NCBI GenBank assembly: GCA_964383565.1
Contig: CAYLIK010000091.1
Location: 1 to 12,248, forward strand
Direction of reading: 5' to 3'
DNA length: 12,248 nt
DNA from: CANJQJ01 sp964383565
GTDB lineage: Bacteria; Pseudomonadota; Alphaproteobacteria; Sphingomonadales; Sphingomonadaceae
Of this stretch, positions 7,073 to 12,248 are shown piece by piece. The position numbers and the translations under genes were made by a program. Under the pieces are notes generated by a model. The model made no database searches, was not told the origin of the DNA, and saw nothing but the letters and a program-made list of their open reading frames with translations. Position 1 is the first letter of the stretch. The number at the start of each line of letters is the position of its first letter.

Positions 7073-7134
7073 GCGCCAGAACGTGCGTTTTCAGCGACAC
7101 GTGGTGCCTAAATTGTCAGCGCCATAATTTTTTT
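7073..7134 (+). promoter_or_regulatory. Possible attenuator: alternative hairpins ending in a T-tract upstream of hisZ
   Basis: The sequence GCGCCA occurs at 7073-7078 and again at 7119-7124, and between them lies a single complementary TGGTGC (7102-7107). Pairing with the downstream copy gives a 6-bp stem with an 11-nt loop, followed by TAATTTTTTT, which is terminator-like. Pairing with the upstream copy is strengthened by ACGTG 7081-7085 with CACGT 7098-7102 and by a further CG/CG, and it excludes the first. This is seen in sequence; a regulatory role is inference. The terminator stem is short and includes one G-U pair. It could equally be a weak backup terminator for serA. Confidence 0.35.
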
Positions 7135-7210
7135 GTCCGCGCGCATCGGCTACTAGGAGTTCGCTGCGGTCGGACTAAGACAATAATATACGCAGGAGAG
7201 GGAGCCGCCG

Positions 7211-7306
7211 GTGATCCCGGGAAATTCCCCCGGCCGCAGCATTTCATTTCAGCGCGATCGAGAGGCGGTAGCCGCCGCCGAAATAATCGCTAAAGGCGAC
7301 GCATGA
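7211..7306 (+). CDS. Possible 31-residue leader ORF overlapping the hisZ start
   Basis: GTG 7211 follows a strong Shine-Dalgarno run (AGGAGAGGGAG, 7194-7204) by 6 nt. The frame reads 31 codons to TGA 7304-7306, which overlaps the hisZ ATG as ATGA. The predicted peptide begins MIPGNSPGRS and ends AAAEIIAKGDA, and it contains no histidine, so it is not a classical his attenuation peptide. The arrangement suggests translational coupling, with ribosomes ending here re-starting on hisZ. No homology can be claimed, and its reality depends on conservation in relatives. Confidence 0.35.
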   Translation: MIPGNSPGRSISFQRDREAVAAAEIIAKGDA

Positions 7307-8418
7307 CGCTCGCTCCCGGACTTTTACCCGAAGGCTTTCGCGATCGCCTGCCGCCGCAGGCCGAGGCTGGCTCGCGCCTGTTGCACCGGGCGATCGTGGC
7401 GATCAGCCGTCATGGCTATGAGCGGGTCGCGCCACCTTTGGCCGAATTCGAGGAGACCCTGGTCGGCCGACTGAAATCGGCGCGGTCGCAGGATCTATTG
7501 AGGTTCGTGGATCCGATCTCGCAGCGCACGCTGGCCTTGCGTCCCGACATCACCGCTCAGGTTGGCCGGATCGCAGTCTCGCGCATGGCGCACCGCCCGC
7601 GCCCGTTACGTCTGGCGTATGGCGGCCCCGTTCTCAAGTTGCGCGCGACGCAACTCCGGCCCGAGCGTGAAATGACCCAGGCGGGTGCTGAACTCATCGG
7701 CATCTCCACGACCGCTGCCGTGATCGAAGTCCTGCTCGTCGCCATCGAGGCGTTGGAAGTCGCCGGGGTGACGGGGATCACGATCGACCTAACCCTGCCC
7801 GATCTGATCGAAAGGCTGGCGGCCGGGCCGATGCCGCTTCCCGCCGATCGTATCGATCAAGTGCGCGACCGTCTCGACGCAAAGGATGCCGGCGCCCTGA
7901 TCGCACTGGGCGCGTCCGCCTATCTGCCGCTGATCGAGGCAGCGGGCCCCGTCTCTTCAGCCCGAGACCGGCTGAAGGGACTCGACTGTGCCGAGTTGCT
8001 GCAATCGCGCCTTGAGGCCATCGACGCCATTGTCGCGGCAGTGGGAGACCGCGCCCAGCTGACGCTCGACCCGACCGAGCGCCATGGCTTCGAATATCAG
8101 CGCTGGATTGGCTTTTCGCTGTTCGGCGCGGGGCTGTCAGGGGAAATCGGCCGGGGCGGCACCTACAGCATCGTCGATGCGCAAGGCGGCGAAGAAGAGG
8201 CGGTCGGTTTTTCGCTCTATCTCGACCCGCTGGTCGATGCCGGCTTAGGCCAGGAAGTACGCCAGCGCGTGTTCGCTCCGCTCGGCAGCGACCCTGCGAC
8301 CTCCGCCAGCCTACGCGCCCAAGGATGGATCACGATCGCCGGCCTTTCGGAGAATGATGACGGGCGGGCGCTCGGCTGCGGTCATTATCTGGCCGGGAAT
8401 GAAGTGCTGCCCTACTGA
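7303..8418 (+). CDS. hisZ: ATP phosphoribosyltransferase regulatory subunit HisZ
   Basis: HisZ is a histidyl-tRNA synthetase paralogue that partners with short-form HisG to make the first enzyme of histidine synthesis and to give histidine feedback control; it does not charge tRNA. The 371-residue protein shows the class II synthetase-like catalytic fold at its N-terminus: LLPEGFRDRLPPQA (7-20), LALRPDIT (77-84), and RLAYGGPVLKL followed by REMTQAGAELIG (about 103-133). The usual HisRS anticodon-binding domain is not evident, as expected for HisZ. The start is fixed: TAA 7291-7293 is in frame just upstream, and AAAGG lies 6 nt before ATG 7303. hisG is not in the window. A hisZ-purA neighbourhood is known in other proteobacteria. 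Its 3' end overlaps the convergent hydrolase gene by 7 bp. Confidence 0.92.
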   Translation: MTLAPGLLPEGFRDRLPPQAEAGSRLLHRAIVAISRHGYERVAPPLAEFEETLVGRLKSARSQDLLRFVDPISQRTLALRPDITAQVGRIAVSRMAHRPRPLRLAYGGPVLKLRATQLRPEREMTQAGAELIGISTTAAVIEVLLVAIEALEVAGVTGITIDLTLPDLIERLAAGPMPLPADRIDQVRDRLDAKDAGALIALGASAYLPLIEAAGPVSSARDRLKGLDCAELLQSRLEAIDAIVAAVGDRAQLTLDPTERHGFEYQRWIGFSLFGAGLSGEIGRGGTYSIVDAQGGEEEAVGFSLYLDPLVDAGLGQEVRQRVFAPLGSDPATSASLRAQGWITIAGLSENDDGRALGCGHYLAGNEVLPY

Positions 8419-9269
8419 ACTGGTTTTGTCGCCGGTTGGCAGGCCGCGTCAATGAAGCGATCGACTGCCACGGTCAGGGCATCGCCTGGTTTTCCCAGAT
8501 CCTGCAGCATCTTCATGTGGTTCGTGCCATTGGCTGCAAATACTTCGGCCTTTACGCCCGCCTTTTGCGCGAAAGCGGCAAAGCGCTCAGCGAAAAAGCC
8601 CGCCCCCATATTATGCTCGCTGTCGTAGACGAGCAGCCAGGCCGGCGCATCAGGTGCCCCAAGGTTCGCAAGCGGCGACAGTCGGGTCTGCCGCGCGACA
8701 TCCTCTCCAAACGCATTCTTGTAGAAGGGCGAGCTTATCGCTCCTGCGGCCATGATACCGGGCACGTCGATCCCGGCGCCATCCATGGAAACCACGCCCC
8801 GGATTACGCTGAAAGGGATCTTCGCCTTGGCTAGCCATTGCGGATCAGTGGCGACCAGCCCGGCCAGTTGCGCACCGGAACTGTGCCCCACGAGGATTAC
8901 CCGCCCAGCGTCTATTCCGAGTGCGCGGGCATTGCGGGTCAGGAAGGCAAGCGCGCGCACAACATCGGCAGCCTGGTCCTCCACGGTCGCATCAGGAACC
9001 AGGCGGTAGTTGAACGCGGCCCAGGCATAGCCTTTTGCCCCATAGTGCGACGGCTGACCGCCCTGCCCCATCCCCTTCGCGCCGCCCGACCATCCACCGC
9101 CATGGACGAACAGGATCAGCGGCACGTCCCGCGCGCCCTTCGGCACATAGACGTCCAGCACCTGCCGGGGATTACCGCCATAGTGGTAGCTGTTGATGCG
9201 GATTCCGGCGGCCTCGCCGGGAGCAGCGAACAGCAGAGCCATCGTCAGCATGGTCAGAAAAAGCCGCAC
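8412..9269 (-). CDS. Secreted alpha/beta hydrolase (esterase/lipase-like)
   Basis: A 285-residue serine hydrolase with a cleavable signal peptide (MRLFLTMLTMALLFAAPGEAA, probable cleavage near 20-21), so it acts in the periplasm or outside the cell. The oxyanion-hole motif HGGGW is at 56-60, the nucleophile elbow GHSSG at 128-132 gives S130, and the acid and base are probably D216 (VYDSEHN) and H251 (GTNHMKM). The substrate is unknown; carboxylesterases and formamidase-like enzymes share this fold. I chose GTG 9269 because GGAGG lies 4 nt upstream and it starts directly at the signal peptide. The in-frame ATG at 9296 has no ribosome binding site, and longer frames would run into purA. It is divergent from purA by 100 bp and overlaps the hisZ end by 7 bp. 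Confidence 0.87.
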   Translation of the reverse strand: MRLFLTMLTMALLFAAPGEAAGIRINSYHYGGNPRQVLDVYVPKGARDVPLILFVHGGGWSGGAKGMGQGGQPSHYGAKGYAWAAFNYRLVPDATVEDQAADVVRALAFLTRNARALGIDAGRVILVGHSSGAQLAGLVATDPQWLAKAKIPFSVIRGVVSMDGAGIDVPGIMAAGAISSPFYKNAFGEDVARQTRLSPLANLGAPDAPAWLLVYDSEHNMGAGFFAERFAAFAQKAGVKAEVFAANGTNHMKMLQDLGKPGDALTVAVDRFIDAACQPATKPVQ

Positions 9270-9369
9270 ATCGCCTCCGTTGCGACGGTTTGCCATGGAC
9301 GCGGACGCCCGCATCCAATAGGCACCGCCCGCCAAAACACTCGCGAACTTGTAAGCGAAGGGGAGCCAT

Positions 9370-10659
9370 GTGGCCAACGTAACCGTCATCGGCGCCCAGT
9401 GGGGCGATGAAGGCAAGGGCAAGATCGTCGACTGGCTGGCGGAGCGCGCCGACGTCGTCGTCCGTTTCCAGGGCGGCCATAATGCCGGCCATACGCTGGT
9501 TGTCGGCAACCAGACCTACAAGCTCAGCCTGCTTCCGTCCGGCATCGTGCGCGGCACGCTTTCAGTGATCGGCAACGGTGTCGTGCTCGACCCCTGGCAC
9601 TTCCGTGACGAGGTCGCCAAGCTCAAGGGCCAGGGCGTTACCATAGCCCCGGACAATCTCCAGATCGCCGAGACCTGCCCGCTGATCCTACCATTCCACC
9701 GTGATCTCGACGGGTTGCGAGAGGATGCTTCGGGAGCCGGCAAAATCGGCACGACACGGCGCGGCATCGGCCCCGCCTATGAGGACAAGGTCGGCCGCCG
9801 CGCGATCCGCGTGTGCGATCTTGCTCATCTCGACGACCTCGAACTCCAGCTCGACCGCATCTGCGCGCATCATGATGCACTACGGGCGGGCTTCGGCGAA
9901 AATCCGATCGATCGCGCCCGGTTGATGGCTGATCTTCGCGAGATCGCCGATTTCATCCTGCCCTACGCCAAGCCGGTCTGGCTGACGCTCAACAACGCGA
10001 AAGCGCGCGGCGACCGCATCCTGTTCGAAGGCGCGCAGGGCGTGCTGCTCGATGTCGATCACGGCACCTACCCGTTCGTCACCTCCTCGAATACGATCGC
10101 GGGGACCGCGGCGGGCGGATCGGGACTTGGGCCGAGCGCGGCGGGGTTCGTGCTGGGCATCGTGAAGGCATATACCACCCGCGTCGGCTCCGGCCCCTTC
10201 CCGACCGAGCTTGAGGACGAGACCGGCCAGCGGCTCGGCGAGCGGGGCCATGAGTTCGGCACCGTTACCGGGCGCAAGCGCCGCTGCGGCTGGTTTGACG
10301 CCGTGCTGGTGCGTCAGTCAATCGCGGTTTCCGGCGTGACCGGCATCGCGCTCACCAAGCTCGACGTGCTCGACGGCTTCCCGGAATTGAAGATCTGCGT
10401 CGGCTATACCGTCGGTGATCGGCATTATGATTACCTTCCGCCGCATCCGCAGGACCAGGCACGTGCCAAACCCATATATGAGGTTATCGAGGGCTGGAGC
10501 GAATCAACCGCCGGCGCGCGCAGCTGGGCACAGCTTCCGGCGCAGGCGATAAAATATGTGAGACGGATCGAGGAGCTGATCGGATGCCCAGTTGCCCTTG
10601 TCTCGACGAGCCCCGAGCGCGAGGACACTATCCTCGTCCGCGATCCCTTCGCCGACTGA
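9370..10659 (+). CDS. purA: Adenylosuccinate synthase PurA
   Basis: Joins IMP and aspartate using GTP to make adenylosuccinate, the first committed step to AMP. The 429-residue length is normal for the family. Visible motifs are GAQWGDEGKGK (8-18, catalytic D13 and the GTP/IMP loop), GGHNAGHT (35-42, catalytic H41), TTRRGIGPAY, the SGPFPTEL segment, the TGRKRRCGW substrate loop, and the base-recognition segment TKLDVLDG. The start is GTG 9370. AAGGGGAG (9358-9365) lies 4 nt upstream, and the protein then begins MANVTVIGAQWG as in relatives. The ATG at 9368 overlaps this codon but is out of frame. The 100-bp upstream region shared with the divergent hydrolase has no promoter I would commit to. 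A methyltransferase-like gene begins 13 bp after the stop. Confidence 0.97.
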   Translation: MANVTVIGAQWGDEGKGKIVDWLAERADVVVRFQGGHNAGHTLVVGNQTYKLSLLPSGIVRGTLSVIGNGVVLDPWHFRDEVAKLKGQGVTIAPDNLQIAETCPLILPFHRDLDGLREDASGAGKIGTTRRGIGPAYEDKVGRRAIRVCDLAHLDDLELQLDRICAHHDALRAGFGENPIDRARLMADLREIADFILPYAKPVWLTLNNAKARGDRILFEGAQGVLLDVDHGTYPFVTSSNTIAGTAAGGSGLGPSAAGFVLGIVKAYTTRVGSGPFPTELEDETGQRLGERGHEFGTVTGRKRRCGWFDAVLVRQSIAVSGVTGIALTKLDVLDGFPELKICVGYTVGDRHYDYLPPHPQDQARAKPIYEVIEGWSESTAGARSWAQLPAQAIKYVRRIEELIGCPVALVSTSPEREDTILVRDPFAD

Positions 10660-10672
10660 CAATCAACACGCA

Positions 10673-11470
10673 ATGACCTCGCGCGAAGCCACTTCCTATC
10701 TGCCTCGGCTGGCGGACGCGGGAGAAGGTGCGGAATGGCGGCGAAGTCCGTCCGACTGGATGGCGTTGCTGGCCATCGGCGCAATCCAGTGGCCCTGGTT
10801 GCTACGCAGCCTGTGGGGCGGGCGAAGGCGGGATAAGCGCGCGTTGCTTGATAGGCTCGGCCTTCCCGCCGAAGCTTTGCCGAAGCTCGGAAGCTGGAAG
10901 GCCGATGTCGGCTTCCTCACCCGCATTGTCGATCATATCGAGCAGTACCGTCCGGCCCATGTGGTGGAGCTTGGCGCTGGCGCCTCGACGCTGGTCACAG
11001 CCCGCGCACTGCAGCTTCACGGCGGCGGCACGCTGACCAGCTTCGATCAGCATCATGCTTTCGTCGAGGCCGTCTCCGACTGGCTCACCGAGCATAAGCT
11101 GACCGCCAATCTTCACCATGCCCCGCTGGTGTCGGCATCCGAGCCTTGGCCGGCGCTCTGGTACGATCTGTCGAAGCTTCCCGATACGATCGACATGCTG
11201 CTGATCGATGGCCCGCCCTGGACGCTCCATCCGTTTGTGCGGGGATCGGCCGAGCGGCTTTTCGACCGGATGACGCCCGGCGGCACCATTATGCTTGACG
11301 ATGCCGCTCGGCCCGGCGAACGGCTGGTCGCGGCACGCTGGAAATCCCGCTGGCCTGAATTCGATTGGCAGCTTCTTTCGAGCATCAAGGGCACGCTGAT
11401 CGGGATCAAAAAGACCATGATCCAGTATATCGCGGTGGGCTATACTGTGCTCGCCATCAATATGTGGTGA
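10673..11470 (+). CDS. Class I SAM-dependent methyltransferase-like protein
   Basis: A 265-residue protein with a Rossmann-type methyltransferase core. Motif I is VVELGAGAST (97-106), and DMLLIDGPP (174-182) and PGGTIMLDD (202-210) follow in the expected order. This resembles the Methyltransf_24-type group. The substrate is unknown. The N-terminal 70 residues include a hydrophobic amphipathic stretch (about 30-48, WMALLAIGAIQWPWLLRSLW) that could sit on a membrane. The last 18 residues after GTLIGIKK are again rather hydrophobic. ATG 10673 is 13 bp after the purA stop, so it is likely co-transcribed with purA. It has no clear Shine-Dalgarno and may rely on coupling. An upstream in-frame ATG at 10592 would overlap purA by 68 bp and is unlikely. 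Confidence 0.75.
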   Translation: MTSREATSYLPRLADAGEGAEWRRSPSDWMALLAIGAIQWPWLLRSLWGGRRRDKRALLDRLGLPAEALPKLGSWKADVGFLTRIVDHIEQYRPAHVVELGAGASTLVTARALQLHGGGTLTSFDQHHAFVEAVSDWLTEHKLTANLHHAPLVSASEPWPALWYDLSKLPDTIDMLLIDGPPWTLHPFVRGSAERLFDRMTPGGTIMLDDAARPGERLVAARWKSRWPEFDWQLLSSIKGTLIGIKKTMIQYIAVGYTVLAINMW

Positions 11471-11476
11471 CGGAGA

Positions 11477-11507
11477 GCGCGCGCCGGCAGCCGGACAGCT
11501 CGCGCGC
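11477..11507 (+). other. GC-rich hairpin after the methyltransferase-like gene
   Basis: GCGCGCG 11477-11483 pairs with CGCGCGC 11501-11507. Inside it CCGG 11484-11487 pairs with CCGG 11491-11494 around a CAG loop, with a 6-nt bulge (11495-11500) on the 3' side. It starts 6 nt after the stop codon. No T-tract follows, so it is a possible transcript-end stabiliser or weak terminator rather than a proven one. Its alternating GC content makes chance complementarity likely. Confidence 0.3.
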
Positions 11508-11631
11508 CTATTACGCCAAACCGGTTGTTCCGCGCGCCCAACGTAAATTGCGCCTCATCGGGGATGCTTCCGTTCATCCGGGGTTCGGCCATCAGGTCAG
11601 AAAGTGACGATGCCCGCACAGGAGAACGCAC

Positions 11632-11898
11632 ATGCGCCTGAAGCTTGTTCTGCTGACGACCATCGCCGTCACCGCCAGCGCTGCCCATGCCGGCAGCCAG
11701 TCATCCAACACCAGTTCCAATAGCTCGTCGAACAACGGCGTCGTTCGCGAACGCATAGTGGACAGTTATTGCGAGGACGGGCGATGCGAACGAACAGTCA
11801 CACGCAGCGTCTACCGCGACGATGATCGGTCGAACCACCGTCAGCACAAATATGCCGGCCAGGACGACGACGAGGACGATCGTTACGAAGACGACTGA
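11632..11898 (+). CDS. Small secreted acidic protein of unknown function
   Basis: An 88-residue protein I do not recognise. A clean signal peptide (1-20, ending SAAHA) is followed by a Ser/Asn-rich stretch (21-36), a central region with two cysteines (C47 and C52 in SYCEDGRCERTV) that could form a small disulfide loop, and a strongly acidic Asp/Glu-rich tail (from about 78, QDDDEDDRYEDD). The mature protein would be periplasmic or released. The acidic tail could bind cations, but that is inference from composition only. ATG 11632 is preceded by AGGAGA at a 6-nt spacing, which is one of the better ribosome binding sites here. It converges on the acylphosphatase gene with a 20-bp gap. Confidence 0.75.
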   Translation: MRLKLVLLTTIAVTASAAHAGSQSSNTSSNSSSNNGVVRERIVDSYCEDGRCERTVTRSVYRDDDRSNHRQHKYAGQDDDEDDRYEDD

Positions 11899-11918
11899 TA
11901 TCCTCCGTCCGGTTTGCC

Positions 11919-12206
11919 TCAGACAGTAGGCTTCTGGACAAAGCCCGTCGCGACGATGCCCTGAGCCTCTTCGACGTCGACATGATCGACCCGTGCCGCC
12001 GGCGGCCCCCGATGGCTGGCGGTTATCAGGGCCTCGACAGCCTCCTCTGGGCCGACGGCAAGCGCCTCCACACTTCCATCGAGGCGGTTGCGTACCCAGC
12101 CGTCAAGACCGAGCTGCCGCGCTGTCTCAACCGTCCAGCCGCGAAAATAGACACCTTGCACGCGCCCCTGGATGCGGAGGCGCCGCGCAATGCGGTCGCC
12201 GGTCAC
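11919..12206 (-). CDS. acyP: Acylphosphatase
   Basis: Hydrolyses acyl phosphates such as acetyl phosphate or carbamoyl phosphate. The 95-residue protein has the normal family length and both signatures: GRVQGVYFR (14-22), carrying the catalytic R22 in the phosphate cradle, and GWVRNRLDGSVE (36-47), carrying the catalytic N40. It is a small cytoplasmic protein without a signal peptide. The start is GTG 12206. It overlaps the TGA stop of an upstream minus-strand gene as GTGA, which implies translational coupling; no separate strong ribosome binding site is visible. It converges on the small secreted protein gene. Confidence 0.93.
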   Translation of the reverse strand: MTGDRIARRLRIQGRVQGVYFRGWTVETARQLGLDGWVRNRLDGSVEALAVGPEEAVEALITASHRGPPAARVDHVDVEEAQGIVATGFVQKPTV

Positions 12207-12248
12207 TTGCCGGTCTGTGCCCGGTGCATGAGCTTCTGGTCGGCGAGA
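12203..12248 (-). CDS. 3' end of an unidentified gene upstream of acylphosphatase (partial)
   Basis: Reading from the right edge on the minus strand, one frame stays open to TGA 12205-12203 and ends in LADQKLMHRAQTGK. The stop overlaps the acylphosphatase GTG by 4 nt (GTGA), which is the main reason to believe it is a real gene end. Fourteen residues are too few to assign a function. Confidence 0.5.
   Translation of the reverse strand, partial: LADQKLMHRAQTGK

Larger units (their letters stand above)
6925..7302. other. Intergenic region between serA and hisZ
   Basis: A 378-bp stretch without a conventional gene and with more A+T than its neighbours. It holds, in order: an untranslated tail of serA that includes an 11-bp palindrome GTGCG-A-CGCAC (6984-6994); the intrinsic terminator at 7035-7063; a pair of alternative hairpins ending in a T7 tract (7073-7134); a third possible stem (GTCCG 7135-7139 with CGGAC 7171-7175); an A+T-rich patch around 7181-7190; and a 31-codon frame (7211-7306) that overlaps the hisZ start. 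I see no convincing -35/-10 pair for hisZ. The AATAATATA patch is the best -10 candidate, but it lacks a good -35. Confidence 0.6.

Noticed and set aside
7045..7293. 82-codon plus-strand frame in the serA-hisZ gap
   Set aside because: It begins inside the serA terminator hairpin, has no ribosome binding site, and shows no family features. The 31-codon frame at 7211 is the better candidate.
9270..9509. N-terminal extension of the alpha/beta hydrolase
   Set aside because: The extra residues would overlap purA antisense and come before a clear signal peptide that has its own GTG and ribosome binding site at 9269.
11562..11579. GGATG/CATCC hairpin before the small secreted protein gene
   Set aside because: It has only five pairs and no T-tract or known motif, so it is within chance expectation.
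1..12248. Defence system, prophage, transposon, CRISPR array or tRNA/rRNA gene
   Set aside because: I looked on both strands for such genes, for regularly spaced repeats and for tRNA-like folds, and found none. The gene content is housekeeping.

Overview
The window is a GC-rich stretch of ordinary chromosome, most likely from an alphaproteobacterium of the order Sphingomonadales. I base this on the protein types: the alphaproteobacterial form of SerC, a monofunctional prephenate dehydratase, a membrane-anchored CycM-like cytochrome c, a long-form LOG protein, and an extensin-family protein. A palindromic repeat of a kind I associate with sphingomonad genomes supports this. The taxonomic call is an inference from remembered family resemblance, not from a search. 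I see no tRNA, rRNA, CRISPR array, transposase, integrase or phage gene.

Layout. Positions 1-609 hold the 3' part of nudC (NADH/NAD+ diphosphatase). It converges on pheA (prephenate dehydratase, minus strand), which is divergent from an anchored cytochrome c gene. The cytochrome gene converges on a minus-strand pair: a LOG-family nucleotide phosphoribohydrolase and, upstream of it, a predicted extensin-family lipoprotein. From 4076 the plus strand carries serC and serA, two enzymes of the phosphorylated serine pathway. They are separated by a REP-like inverted repeat, and serA is followed by a good intrinsic terminator. A 378-bp intergenic region then leads into hisZ (regulatory subunit of ATP phosphoribosyltransferase). 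hisZ converges on a secreted alpha/beta hydrolase that is divergent from purA (adenylosuccinate synthase). A SAM-dependent methyltransferase-like gene follows purA closely. The right end has a small secreted acidic protein on the plus strand, an acylphosphatase on the minus strand, and the last codons of another minus-strand gene.

Function. Most genes are housekeeping and biosynthetic: serine (serC, serA), phenylalanine (pheA), histidine (hisZ), AMP (purA), nucleotide turnover (nudC, LOG) and respiration (cytochrome c). Three start sites differ from the longest open frame for clear reasons: purA uses GTG 9370, the hydrolase uses GTG 9269, and acylphosphatase uses GTG 12206 in a GTGA overlap.

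I did not find a convincing undescribed multi-gene system. The features most worth a second look are non-coding or small: the region before hisZ, with a possible alternative-pairing attenuator and a 31-codon frame ending in an ATGA overlap with hisZ; the two-hairpin leader of serC that covers its ribosome binding site; the nested inverted repeat between serC and serA; and the LAS-peptidase-like histidine/aspartate signature in the extensin-family lipoprotein.
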